Source: Macrostomum hystrix (lineage: Eukaryota; Platyhelminthes; Macrostomidae). Taken from it: a stretch of DNA of 64,000 nucleotides. Numbering within the stretch: position 1 is the stretch's first letter; each line of letters opens with the position of its first letter. Position numbers and translations under genes: made by a program. The notes under the pieces are model-generated. The model was not told the DNA's origin, searched no databases, and saw only the letters and a list, made by a program, of their open reading frames with translations. Shown one piece after another: positions 12,045 to 23,405 of the stretch. The DNA is taken from NCBI GenBank assembly GCA_950097015.1, contig CATNEN010000024.1, positions 2,113,501 to 2,177,500 of the forward strand. The letters run 5' to 3'.

Positions 12045-12799
12045 CCCAATCAAATTCACGCAATGTGTTTTGCTGACTTGAGCAATCTCCTCAATGCATT
12101 CTTCACATAAAAAACTGCCTTCAATTACGCCGCTATTGAATATATAGTTGTCCTTGCAACAGAGTTGAAGTTATAAAAAGAATTTCTTTGCGCTTTTGAA
12201 ATAACATACTTGCATTTTTAGCTTAAATTAGTTGAACTAAAATTTTAGTTTTACCTCTGCTACCTGGTGCTAAAACGTTGCCTAGATTTTGGCTTTCAAT
12301 CTCCTAACTCACCATAATTCACTTCCTTCCACCTCTCGCTCTCTCTCTCGTTTATTAAGTATTGAGAACGCCAAGAGCTTCCTCTGACAATTGTTCCACC
12401 CGCTGATCAATCTTTTCTCTGCTCTCCTCCCTCACTCATACTCACTCAGCTAGCCGAGGAATGCTGTGAGCCCCATGGCAACTAAACAGCAGCAATAGTT
12501 CCCTTGCTTATACTGGCTTGTCCGACTGCCCAGACACAGCGCTGTGACTGCGATTGGAGAAGCGAACGAACGGCTGAGCTAGCTAATGTACTTCTCACAG
12601 TTGCAACCCTTTGTGCCTGTGGCTGTTTAGTCATTTGATTGCTGCCGCCTGGCTGCAATTTCCAAGTACCCAGTGATTCATCCAAGTATACTGGCTTGCG
12701 ATCAGTTCTATCTTCCTTTCGCTTTGTGAACCAACTCCAGATATGGGGAATGGGATCTTTTGTATACTCACTCTACAACTTCACCTCCCATTGCTATAC

Positions 12800-13663
12800 T
12801 CAGTCCACTCCCCCAGTCCACTCTCCCCAGTCCACTCTACCCAGTCCACTCCCCCAGTCCACACTCCCCAGTCCACTCTCCTTAGTCCACTCCCCCAGTC
12901 CACTCTCCGCAGTCCACTCCCCCAGTCCACTCTCCCCAGTCCACTCCCCAAGGTCCACTCCCCCAGTCCACTCTCCCCAGTCCACTCCCCCAGTCCACTC
13001 CCCCAGTCCACTCCCCCAGTCCACTCTCCACAGTCCACTCCCCCAGTCCACTCCCCAAGGTCCACTCCCCCAGTCCACTCCCCCAGTCCACTCTCCCCAG
13101 TCCACTCCCCCAGTCCACTCCCCCAGTCCACTCCCCCAGTCCACTCTCCACAGTCCACTCCCCCAGTCCACTCCCCAAGGTCCACTCCCCCAGTCCACTC
13201 CCCCAGTCCACTCCCCCAGTCCACTCCCCCAGTCCACTCTCCCCAGTCCACTTTACCCAGTCCACTCTCCCCATTCCACTCTCCCCAGTCCACTCTCCCC
13301 AGTCCACTCTACCCAGTCCACTCTACCCAGTCCACTCTCCCCAGTCCACTCCCCCAGTCCACTCCCCCAGTCCACTCTACCCAGTCCACTCTCCGCATTC
13401 CACTCTCCCCAGTCCACTCTCTTCAGTCCACTCTCCCCATTCCACTCTCCCCAGTCCACTCTCCCCAGTCCACTCTACCCAGTCCAGTCTCCCCAGTCCA
13501 CTCCCCCAGTCCACTCCCCCAGTCCACTCTACCCAGTCCACTCTCCCCAGTCCACTCTCTTCAGTCCACTCTACCCATTCCACTCTCTGCATTCCACTCT
13601 CCCCAGTCCACTCTCTTCAGTCCACTCCCCCAGTCCACTCCCCCAGTCCACTCCCCCAGTCCA
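12800..13663. repeat. Short-unit array (13-15 bp), CCACTCCCCCAGT type
   Basis: More than 60 copies of CCACTCCCCCAGT and CCACTCTCCCCAGT with variable unit length. A block of about 120 bp near 13020 is repeated near 13140. Strand-asymmetric (C+T-rich on plus), and open in several frames only because of unit length. Confidence 0.94.
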
Positions 13664-14389
13664 CTATGGAAAGTACGAAACCGGACAAGCAAACCTTTTA
13701 GGCGGATAATTGAAAAGGGTTATGATCTTCTGAATGAAACATGTCTTTATTCTCTTCTAAAGAAAAGAAATAGAGTGTGATCATGCTAGTATGTTTCTGT
13801 ATGCTATTGTTCGGTACTGCTTCATGTAGGGTCGCGCGTTTCGTTTTAAGAGAGCAACAACATATTCTGATTCTAGCAAAAGCGAAAATGTAGTTAAATT
13901 GCAGAAAACAATTTACAACCAATGAGCCTATTAGTCAGAGAATAGACTGACTATGGGGTAGGTATAATTTTAAAATATTGTACTAAATTTATTAAAATGT
14001 GCCTATAATTAGCTGCTTTATCAACTTCTATGAAGATCTTGGTACCCAGCAGCTCGGTAAATAAGTAGTTATAAGTTAAGTAGAATTCGCTGTGAACATC
14101 GCTGTGCGGTGTCTTAAAGTAAACTAATTTGATCACGAAAATAAATGACGTACGCATGGCATTGATAAAGCTAAGTTATCGTGCTTTGACGAAGCACCTG
14201 ACGACCAATGAAAGTTGGTGAGGCAACTGCCCAGTGCATTGGCCTACGTGCTGCGCAATGGTGTTGGAAGAGCCTGTTGATGGGAAGTAAATTTTTACCG
14301 AGGTGAAAAAAACATGTGCAAATGTAGTGCCGTTAATGCAAGGATACAGAAGTTTAGTACTGCGCAGTGATGTCTGCAAGCTGTCACAC
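13664..14389. other. Intergenic DNA downstream of the GTPase gene
   Basis: No supported coding region. It probably includes the 3' UTR of the minus-strand GTPase. Confidence 0.4.
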
Positions 14390-15271
14390 TCAGCAACAGG
14401 CAAACATCTGACAACAGCTGGGCCACTGATCCAAGGCCTCTTTGATCTTCTCCTTCAACGAAGCCAGCTTCGGCGCATCGCCGCCAGCAGCCGCTTCAAC
14501 GGATTCGCTCGCTGGTCCCAGACTGAGTCCGGTGGCCCCAGGCGCCTTGGCCGAGTTGGCGACGACTGTCAGCGGCTTGCTGTGCCGCTCCGTGAGCTCC
14601 TTGCCCACTTCCAGCATCATGGCGTCCACTTCGAAATTCTCATCGTCTGCCAGGACACTCAGGCAAAACACTGGTGCCTGTGAAGACTCGGCCAGCTGGC
14701 GGGCCTTCAGCAGCGTGCCCGAGTGCAGACCGAGGTCCGTCTTGTTGCCTACCAGCACGAGCATCGGGTGAGGCGGGCTGCAGTTGTGGGCTAGCCGGAA
14801 CCAGCCTTCCAGCTCGCCAGAACAGTCGCGTGAGGCGTCGAACACGATAAAGAGAGCGTGCAGAAAGCGCAGCTGCGTGTCCAGGCCGCGACCCAGGGTG
14901 GACTGGCCGGCCGTGTCCCAGCACTGGAAGGTCACGTGCTGCCGTCCGATGTTCACAGCTTTGGAACGCGAGGAGGCTGATGTGGTTTCAACGTAGTCGA
15001 CGCTAAACTGGCTGTCGGTGAAGCGTCGAATCAGTTTGGTCTTGCCAACTTGGCTAGGCCCGACGAAGGCCACCATGAAATGCCAGCTGCGGTCCTCCAT
15101 CGGCGGTGGCAGCGGCAGCTGCGACTGCGGCTGCTCGACGATGCTTGACTTATTGAATTCGATCCTCGATTTGCCATCCTTGGAGCATTTCTCGCCATCC
15201 CAATCCGCTGTTGCATTCGACTGATCTTGATCTGGCACCACGCCACCTTCTTCCAATGTTCTGTCCAGCAT
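14390..15271 (-). CDS. Rab-like small GTPase with N-terminal extension
   Basis: Predicted membrane-anchored GTP-binding switch protein, 293 residues in one exon. Residues 1-65 are a polar extension not found in ordinary Rabs (about 200 residues). The G domain follows: P-loop GPSQVGKT (71-78), switch I region ending VETT (about 94-97), DTAGQ (119-123), NKTD (176-179). The usual SAK motif is replaced by SVL near 205. The C-terminus ends in Cys-Cys after an earlier Cys pair (MFACC), as in doubly geranylgeranylated Rabs. The catalytic Gln of DTAGQ is present, so GTP hydrolysis is likely. The fourth P-loop residue is Gln where Rabs usually have Gly. Family within Ras/Rab cannot be set by eye. Upstream coding exons are possible, since the ATG lies close to an acceptor-like sequence. 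Confidence 0.8.
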   Translation of the reverse strand: MLDRTLEEGGVVPDQDQSNATADWDGEKCSKDGKSRIEFNKSSIVEQPQSQLPLPPPMEDRSWHFMVAFVGPSQVGKTKLIRRFTDSQFSVDYVETTSASSRSKAVNIGRQHVTFQCWDTAGQSTLGRGLDTQLRFLHALFIVFDASRDCSGELEGWFRLAHNCSPPHPMLVLVGNKTDLGLHSGTLLKARQLAESSQAPVFCLSVLADDENFEVDAMMLEVGKELTERHSKPLTVVANSAKAPGATGLSLGPASESVEAAAGGDAPKLASLKEKIKEALDQWPSCCQMFACC

Positions 15272-15540
15272 GTAAGCAATGTTATTTTGAAAACAATTTC
15301 AGCGGTGTGCGTCCATCCCCCACTGGCACTAAAACAGTGCCTCCGAAGCACTAGCTGAAACTTTTACTTCCCCAAGAATCCAAATTGACAATTGTCTGTG
15401 GCTCTAGCAGCAACGCTAGAACGCATCAGACTATATATAGACTGCTTGACTTGATATTACAATAAAATTGACATACAAAATTTGCGCATTGATAAAAGTA
15501 AAGAAAAATATAATTTTTTACCAAAAACCATAGCACCCTA
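15272..15540. other. Upstream region of the GTPase gene
   Basis: AT-rich toward the right; it presumably holds the GTPase promoter and 5' UTR. No specific element is recognised. Confidence 0.35.
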
Positions 15541-16500
15541 CACTCCATAGCATCTACTACTCCGTAGCATCTACCACTCCATAGCATCTACCACTCCGTA
15601 GCATCTACCACTCCATAGCATCTACCACTCCGTAGCATCTACCACTCCGTAGCATCTACCACTCCGTAGCATCTACCATCTGCCAGGGGTTAGCGATATG
15701 GGCGGCAACAGCCGCCTCCTCGCTGCGTCCGTCATGGAGGCCCCCTGCCGCTAAGTCAAAAGTAAGTCAAGCATCTACCACTCCGTAGCATCTACACATC
15801 GTAGCATCTACCACTCCGTAGCATCTACCACTCCGTAGCATCTACCACTCCGTAGCATCTACCACTCCATAGCATCTACCACTCCATAGCATCTACCACT
15901 CCGTAGCATCTACCACTCCGTAGCATCTACCACTCCGTAGCATCTACCACTCCGTAGCATCTACCACTCCGTAGCATCTACCACTCCGTAGCATCTACAC
16001 ATCGTAGCATCTACCACTCCGTAGCATCTACCACTCCGTAGCATCTACCACTCCGTAGCATCTACCACTCCATAGCATCTACCACTCCGTAGCATCTACC
16101 ACTCCGTAGCATCTACCACTCCGTAGCATCTACCACTCCATAGCATCTACCACTCCATAGCATCTACCACTCCGTAGCATCTACCAATCCGTAGCATCTA
16201 CCACTCCATAGCATCTACCACTCCATAGCATCTACCACTCCGTAGCATCTACCACTCCATAGCATCTACCACTCCATAGCATCTACCACTCCATAGCATC
16301 TACCACTCCGTAGCATCTACCACTCCATAGCATCTACCACTCCATAGCATCTACCACTCCGTAGCATCTACCACTCCATAGCATCTACCACTCCATAGCA
16401 TCTACCACTCCATAGCATCTACCACTCCATAGCATCTACCAATCCGTAGCATCTACACTCTGTAGCATCTACCACTCCGTAGCATCTACACTCCGTAGCC
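15541..16500. repeat. 17-bp minisatellite with a 90-bp interruption
   Basis: About 50 copies of GTAGCATCTACCACTCC (variants with CAT for CGT). Positions 15677-15771 are unrelated GC-rich sequence placed between array copies. The unit is closely related to that of the array at 18955-19390. Confidence 0.95.
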
Positions 16501-17257
16501 ACTAATCACCCTACCATCCCACTTCTCTCCAGTTTGTTAGGCATTGGATGACTGTGTCATTTGTTAATACGGTTATTATTATAGTTTACAAACTATAATA
16601 ATCATAATAATAATTTGTCACTAACAAAGCTAGCTAGTAATAAGGTATTCACAACAAAAGTTCGTTTCTCGAGCAATGAATTTTTGCATTAAATGGGCTA
16701 ATCGAAGTGCATTCTTAGAAACGAGAGCACAACTGAAGCTCACGGCGGAGATAGGGTACTATGAGTCCCGCCTGTCTTGATGAAAGGGAGCCTTCAGTGC
16801 CTGCAGGTTGTTTTGTGAATTTCCTATTAACGCCCTTAGGCCTTACTGTGACGTAGGCAAACCGTCTGTTTGCATTTGCACTTCTCTGCTCCAGGAGAGG
16901 CCGCGAACAATGGCGCAAGACGGTAAAATCTTCCCCGCTCACTCCACTCCACCTCTTTGATGCCAGTGGCATGTGACATTGGAGAGAGAGAAACAGCGAG
17001 TGCTTGAAGCAGAAGAGAATGACTACCTGGAGACCTGCCGTAACCAGAGCAGTCAAGTTTTGCTGCAGAAGTGCACCGCCCTTTTTCACCCTTGGTTGAA
17101 AAATTCAATAATACCGAACTTGCCTTTCTAGAGAGAGATTCTGACCTTTAGTATTGGCTGGTGCGTGGATTTTTCAATAATTGACAATCCTCCTCCCATC
17201 TTTCCTTCCCATTGGTGTCCCCAAGTTTTTAGTTGCTAAAACTAATGATACTATTTG
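16501..17257. other. Intergenic DNA with short AT hairpin
   Basis: An inverted repeat with 13-base arms (ATTATTATAGTTT) and a 2-base loop lies near 16574-16602. Open frames at 16715-17108 on the minus strand show no conserved motif. Confidence 0.4.
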
Positions 17258-17575
17258 CAGGAGGGCTGCGGACACTGGCACATCGTTTGGTGACACCAGA
17301 CCCGAAGATAGCTAGGAGGCTATTCTGCTCATTCCGCTGACTCCTGAGGACACACTCACACACGTGTGTACATCTGCCCTGACTTTCTCATCGTCAGGCT
17401 GTGTACACTTATACACTGTGCTTTGAGGATTGGCCCTCAAGGGCGTAAATTGCATGACAAGCCCCCGAGCCTTCTCTTCGCGGCTGCGTCCCAAATAAGT
17501 GTGGCCTCGCCTCGGAATCGAGCTCGGAGACATTGTTGCTAGAGGCAAGCGCGTTAGTCGCTATGCCACTCACTC
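17258..17575 (-). repeat. tRNA-derived SINE, family A copy 2
   Basis: Same body as copies at 5208 and 48651, including GACTTTCTCATCGTCAGGC and CCCTCAAGGGCGTAAATTGC. The tRNA-like head is at the right end on the minus strand. It lies about 300 bp upstream of the prostanoid receptor gene. Confidence 0.8.
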
Positions 17576-17754
17576 CAATATCTTAGTTGTTTGATTTCTC
17601 ACACTAATCAAAATGAGAAGTCACTGGGCGACTGACACCAGATAGTTTTCTCAGGAAATTGTGGTCTTGATCAGGTAAGAAAAGTAACAGATAAGGATGA
17701 ATGAGTTTTTCATTACCTTATTTAAATGTTACATCTTTAGTTTAGCTTTTAAGC

Positions 17755-17806
17755 TTTTCTCATACTGACCAAGAGGTCATGAGTTCGAATCTCAGTCTAA
17801 GAGAAA
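17755..17806 (+). repeat. tRNA-like fragment (B-box)
   Basis: GAGTTCGAATCTCAG resembles a Pol III B-box in tRNA-like context. No A-box or body is recognised. It abuts the 5' side of the receptor exon. Confidence 0.3.
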
Positions 17807-17878
17807 AAAGTTGCGCATTTGAGTGTCAACCACCTTATTATTCCCCCATATTATTCCAACAGGCCTCCCAAATCGCCG

Positions 17879-20800
17879 ATGTCCGATCCCCCGCCGGAGG
17901 ACGAGCCCGGCGTCGCAGCCTGCTGCGGCCGTCACAGCCTGGACGCCGGCAACGCGTCCATGTCCGCCTGCGACATCCCCAGCCGCAGCGGGGCGAACAT
18001 CGGCCCGACCCTCAGCCTCTTCCTGCTCGGCGTCGCTGGCAACCTGCTGGCCCTGCTGGTGCTGCTCCGGCGGCGCAGGCTGGTAAAGTCCACTCGAACC
18101 AGCCTGTTCTACAGCCTGCTCACTGTGCTCATCGCTGCCGACCTGATGGCCCAGCTGCTCACCTCCAGCGCGCCGCTCGCCGTCTACGCCAGAGGCAGCT
18201 TCAACGCCACCACAAAGCAGCTGCGCCTGACTTGGAACGGCGGCAGTGTCGCCTGTCAAGCTCACGCGGTTGTCATGACAACGGTGTCGCTAGGCGAGCC
18301 GCTGCTGGTCCTGTGCATGTCAGTTGAGCGGCTGCTCTGCTTGGCCAATAAGCGGAGGAGGCGCCGGATCTCCCGCTGGCTGGTGGCTCTGCTGGCAGCT
18401 GCACTACTTGTCGCCTGCCTACCATTGGCCGGCCTTGGCTCCTACCGCCTGCAGTACCCGGCAACCTGGTGCTTCGTGGACTCTCACTCCAGCCGGCTGG
18501 CAGATCGAATATTCGCAGCCGGCCTGGCGCTGTGGAACCTGGCCGTCATCCTGCTGATTGTCGCCTGCAATCTGTGGGTGATTATCCGCCTGCTATCCGT
18601 CTGGCGAGTCCGCAAGGCCATGCTGGCAGGAACTCGGCCATCGGGCACAGCCGCTGCCATGCCAACCGATGCCAAGCTATCAGGCGGCGGTGGAGCCAGG
18701 CCCAGGTACATGCGAGCCATGGAGGTGCAGCTCGTGGTTATCCTCATCGCCATCACGGCCTCCTTCGCTCTGTGCTGGTCGCCGCTAATGGTGAGACACA
18801 CAATACCTCCGAGGCTGGGTGTCATGGCTCGGCAAGCTTTAAATGATCTTGAACGCTCGCCGACAGGTTCTGACGTTCTTGGATCTCTTACCAAAGTTTG
18901 TGGCCGAGTTCTTGGATCCAGAAGTCTTTCAGTGACGTAACTCATACCACCCTTTCGCACCCACCACCTCGTAGCACCCACTACTCAGTTGCACCCACCA
19001 CCCCGTAGCAACCACCACCCCGTAGCACCCACCACCCCGTAGCACCCACCACCCCGTAGCACCCACCACCCCATAGCACCCACCACCCCGTAGCACCCAC
19101 CACCCCGTAGCACCCACCAAACCGTAGCACCCACCAAACCGTAGCACCCACCACCCCGTAGCACCCACCAAACCGTAGCACCCACCACCCCGTAGCACCC
19201 ACCAAACCGTAGCACCCACCACCCCGTAGCACCCACCAAACCGTAGCACCCACCAAACCGTAGCACCCACCACCCCGTGGCACCCACCACCCCGTAGCAC
19301 CCACCACCCCGTAGCACCCACCAAACCGTAGCACCCACCAAACCGTAGCACCCACCAAACCGTAGCACCCACCAAAAGTAGCACCCACCACCCCTTTCAT
19401 TGCTTGAGCAAAAAAATTTTTCTCCCCGTAGTAGCCATGGAAGTTCTTGAATCATGGAACACTCCGAAGTTTTGTATTTTCGCAGACCTGCAGAATTTCT
19501 TAAGCGCTAGCTTTGGCTTGAGGGTACATTACATTTTCCTACTCGTTATAGCTACTCTACTGAGATTTTCTAGCACGACTTTGGTAGCAGGAGCATCGAG
19601 TAATTAAATTTTTCGGGTAGCGGAACAGCTGAGTGCACACTCGGGCAGAGCTTCAAACTGAATGATGGAAAATAGAGAGACGGAGATCACGCAATCGCAA
19701 GCTTTTGTTTCGTTGGCTGGCCGACTGGCAGAGCCAGGAAATGCATCTGCCCTCCCTTCTATGAGCGTACATGCTGTGATGTGAACTTTATGGCATTTGA
19801 AAAGTGCTCCAAGTCAGTTTGCCGACATTCTTTGATTCACCCAGGTTTTCAATTCGACGCAATACCATCTTCAGTTTGTCATTTTCAACGCTTTTCAGCA
19901 TTTACCATAGACAAAACCACTACTGCAAGTCATAGAAACATAGAAAGCATGGAATAATCCAGTAATTAGTGTTTTTTAACTAATTTAAAAAAAAGTTTTT
20001 TGACCCAGCAATAAAAGTTAGTTCTCTAACTTCGGTGGAAAGCTTGGAACAGGTTAAAATTATTTTGTGATTTACAAAGCGATTTTATTTGACAAAGGCA
20101 AGGTGCGACAACAGCTTTGGCTATAAAGTATATAATGTAAATATAGGTATACTTGGGATACTTGTGAATTCTACAGCCATGTGGCTAATATTTCTGGCAA
20201 TCGATACTGCTTTTAGAACGGGCTGGTTTTTCGTTTTCGGTAATAATTTATACCCCAAATGGCACTCGATACCGAATGTTTATTCTGCGGTTTGACAGTC
20301 AGGACTGTATCTAGAGCAAATAGCAGCTATGAGCTAACAGACTGCTTTGATTCTGCCTGATATTGAATTTTCACAATAATTGCTCTCATTGAAAAGCTAA
20401 TGCAATAAAAACAGTGCGTACTGTGATACATAGACACTCTCCTTTATGTCCTCCTTGCTACCCGTTATTTTTACCTTTCGCTAGAATTATTTCAGCACTC
20501 TCTAATTTCGATATCGTCGCTGCAACGGCCCTGTCTAACAGGTCTAGTCACTGTCTAACAGGTCTAGTCACTGTCTAACAGGTCTAGTCACTGTCTAACA
20601 GGTCTAGTCACTGTCTAACAGGTCTAGTCACTGTCTAACAGGTCTAGTCACTGTCTAGCAGGTCTAGTCACTGTCTAACAGGTCTAGTCACTGTCTAGCA
20701 GGTCTAGTCACTGTCTAACAGGTCTAGTCACTGTCTAGCAGGTCTAGTCACTGTCTAACAGGTCTAGTCACTGTCTAACAGGTCTAGTCACTGTCTAACA

Positions 20801-22972
20801 GGTCTAGTCACTGTCTAACAGGTCTAGTCACTGTCTAACAGGTCTAGTCACTGTCTTACAGGTCTAGTCACTGTCTTACAGGTCTAGTCACTGTCTAACA
20901 GGTCTAGTCACTGTCTAACAGGTCTAGTCACTGTCTTACAGGTCTAGTCACTGTCTAACAGGTCTAGTCACTGTCTAACAGGTCTAGTCACTGTCTTACA
21001 GGTCTAGTCACTGTCTAACAGGTCTAGTCACTGTCTAACAGGTCTAGTCACTGTCTAACAGGTCTAGTCACTGTCTAGCAGGTCTAGTCACTGTCTAACA
21101 GGTCTAGTCACTGTCTAGCAGGTCTAGTCACTGTCTAACAGGTCTAGTCACTGTCTAGCAGGTCTAGTCACTGTCTAACAGGTCTAGTCACTGTCTAACA
21201 GATCTAGTCACTGTCTAACAGGTCTAGTCACTGTCTAACAGGTCTAGTCACTGTCTAACAGGTCTAGTCACTGTCTAACAGGTCTAGTCACTGTCTAACA
21301 GGTCTAGTCACTGTCTTACAGGTCTAGTCACTGTCTAACAGGTCTAGTCACTGTCTAACAGGTCTAGTCACTGTCTAACAGGTCTAGTCACTGTCTAGCA
21401 GGTCTAGTCACTGTCTAACAGGTCTAGTCACTGTCTAACAGGTCTAGTCACTGTCTAACAGGTCTAGTCACTGTCTAACAGGTCTAGTCACTGTCTAGCA
21501 GGTCTAGTCACTGTCTAACAGGTCTAGTCACTGTCTAGCAGGTCTAGTCACTGTCTAACAGGTCTAGTCACTGTCTAGCAGGTCTAGTCACTGTCTAACA
21601 GGTCTAGTCACTGTCTAACAGGTCTAGTCACTGTCTAACAGGTCTAGTCACTGTCTAACAGGTCTAGTCACTGTCTAACAGGTCTAGTCACTGTCTTACA
21701 GGTCTAGTCACTGTCTTACAGGTCTAGTCACTGTCTAACAGGTCTAGTCACTGTCTAACAGGTCTAGTCACTGTCTTACAGGTCTAGTCACTGTCTAACA
21801 GGTCTAGTCACTGTCTAACAGGTCTAGTCACTGTCTTACAGGTCTAGTCACTGTCTAACAGGTCTAGTCACTGTCTAACAGGTCTAGTCACTGTCTAACA
21901 GGTCTAGTCACTGTCTAGCAGGTCTAGTCACTGTCTAACAGGTCTAGTCACTGTCTAGCAGGTCTAGTCACTGTCTAACAGGTCTAGTCACTGTCTAGCA
22001 GGTCTAGTCACTGTCTAACAGGTCTAGTCACTGTCTAACAGGTCTAGTCACTGTCTAACAGGTCTAGTCACTGTCTAGCAGGTCTAGTCACTGTCTAACA
22101 GGTCTAGTCACTGTCTAACAGGTCTAGTCACTGTCTAACAGGTCTAGTCACTGTCTAGCAGGTCTAGTCACTGTCTAACAGGTCTAGTCACTGTCTAACT
22201 TGCTGTATTTGCGTGACTGTTGACTCAACTAAGCAACTAAGTTCTGCCAGTCATGATAATTTCGAACAGCACATGAACTTTAGTGAAAAAAACGTCGCTA
22301 CTGCTGATTAAAGTAGTATGCGCTGCTACTATTTTAACAGTAGGATAACCAAACCGTTTTGCCGCCCGTTGTTATACCAAGAGGGGAATTCTCCCCCACT
22401 GACAATAATTTTTGCTGCACCCGAACTGAGCAACGCCAGGCACACGATACTCGAGAACACGGGCCAGCTTTTTGTTGCTAGAAACTAGAAATAAACTAAA
22501 TTATCTAGAAAACCCATTCCTAACTGCACCTCAGATCCGCCTGGTGCTCAACTCAATCGCCTCAGCCTCCGACTGCGCTCGAGACCTGTCGGCTGTGCAC
22601 TTGGCCAGCATCAATCAGATCCTGGATCCCTGGCTCTACATCCTGTTGCGCAAGTCCAACTTCCAGCGTCTCTGGCGCCTTCTGAGCGGCCTTCGCTGCG
22701 GCGCACGGACATCGTCGATCATGTTGGCTGGTTGTCACGGCAACGATTGGAGGCAACGACGAAGGCCGCCGTCTGCCCTGCTTCTGCGTCGCTGCTGCGG
22801 CCATAGGCTTCTCCTGCTGGACGGTGACCAACCGCTGCCGATTCGACCGCTGCAGCAGCAGCAGCGGCAGCGAGTGCGGAGTCACAGTGCGCCAGAATTT
22901 CGGAGTTCGCCCCGTTGCACCGGCGCCAACAATCATTGGTCGGCTGAGATTTGCGGCAAAGCCATCCTCTAG
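17879..22972 (+). CDS. Prostanoid receptor, EP4-like class A GPCR, 2 exons
   Basis: Seven-transmembrane receptor at the plasma membrane; vertebrate EP4 binds prostaglandin E2 and couples to Gs. Exons 17879-18790 and 22535-22972 join in phase 0 between TM6 and TM7, giving 449 residues. Class signatures: GVAGN in TM1, AADL in TM2, ERL (150-152) in place of DRY, Cys126-Cys198 bridge, and DPWLYILLRK in TM7. The second extracellular loop reads GLGSYRLQYPATWCFVD, nearly the prostanoid-receptor hallmark that lines the ligand pocket. Tyr103 at the end of TM2 and Thr196 match ligand-contact positions of EP4. The TM7 Arg that holds the prostanoid carboxylate is His326 (AVHLASINQ). N-glycosylation sites lie in the N-terminus and first loop. 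The ATG at 17879 follows an acceptor-like CCAACAG, so an upstream exon is possible. Confidence 0.85.
18955..19392. repeat. 17-bp minisatellite in the prostanoid receptor intron
   Basis: About 25 copies of GTAGCACCCACCACCCC, with a CACCAAACC variant. It starts about 165 bp after the splice donor. The unit differs from that at 15541-16500 at only a few T/C positions. Confidence 0.95.
19393..20527. other. Intron DNA between two arrays
   Basis: AT-rich, with one CCATAGACAAAA word at about 19905 and no coding evidence. The open frame 20089-20295 has no recognisable product. Confidence 0.4.
20528..22199. repeat. 20-bp minisatellite, about 84 copies, with higher-order order
   Basis: Unit CTGTCTAACAGGTCTAGTCA is highly uniform, with TAGCA and TTACA variants. 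The order of variants over 20581-21180 repeats exactly at 21421-22020. It lies inside the prostanoid receptor intron. Confidence 0.97.
22200..22534. other. 3' end of the receptor intron
   Basis: Contains an inverted copy of the dispersed repeat also seen at 6117-6200 (about 22365-22455), then the acceptor CACCTCAG at 22527-22534. Confidence 0.45.
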
Positions 22973-23405
22973 AGAGCATCCATGCTGCTTCCCATTTGCT
23001 GAACATTCTAAACTACGTACTCTATCTTCCGTCGAAACTCCAAGGACTACTAGAGCTGAAGAACGGGAAAATAGTTTCTTAGAAAAAGTTTAGTAGGTTA
23101 GTTTTCGCCTCAGAAAATACACTACGCAGATGGAGAACTAACACTTTTTATATTTAAATGGTGACGATCCTTTTTTAACAGAAGCAGATCCCAAGCTCTT
23201 CTTTTGATTTACCTTACCTTACTTACCTCATTGTCGAAATTTCCACTAAATCAGAGTACTTACACTGTACTAGTTAAATAATAGCGGGTGTGAAGCAAGT
23301 ACAACATTAAATGACAAATCTATAGAAGAACATTGTGATGCGACTCGAGTCGAGGCTTGAGGGCGCTGGTAATCAACCGCAATCCGATATTTTATCCGAC
23401 ACTAA
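22973..23405. other. 3' flank of the receptor gene
   Basis: Presumed 3' UTR and spacer. No other feature seen. Confidence 0.35.

Larger units (their letters stand above)
11093..12799. other. Intergenic DNA with TATA box, hairpin and MITE-like element
   Basis: No protein gene is supported. TATAAAAGG near 11361 is followed by a hairpin (11411-11450) and a possible donor AGTAAGT near 11492. A segment at 11813-12044 has inverted ends. Confidence 0.4.

Noticed and set aside
12639-13780. Long overlapping open frames on both strands (Pro/Ser/His-rich or Gly/Trp-rich)
   Set aside because: They are translations of the CCACTCCCCCAGT-type array in several frames; no unique coding flank or splice context.
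16715-17108. Minus-strand open frames of 90 and 124 residues
   Set aside because: No conserved motif, no splice context and two overlapping frames; likely chance.
18929-19455. Gly/Trp/Val-rich open frames on the minus strand
   Set aside because: They are readings of the 17-bp array in the receptor intron.
20528-22199. Regular repeats resembling a CRISPR array
   Set aside because: Units are contiguous 20-mers with no unique spacers, in an animal intron.
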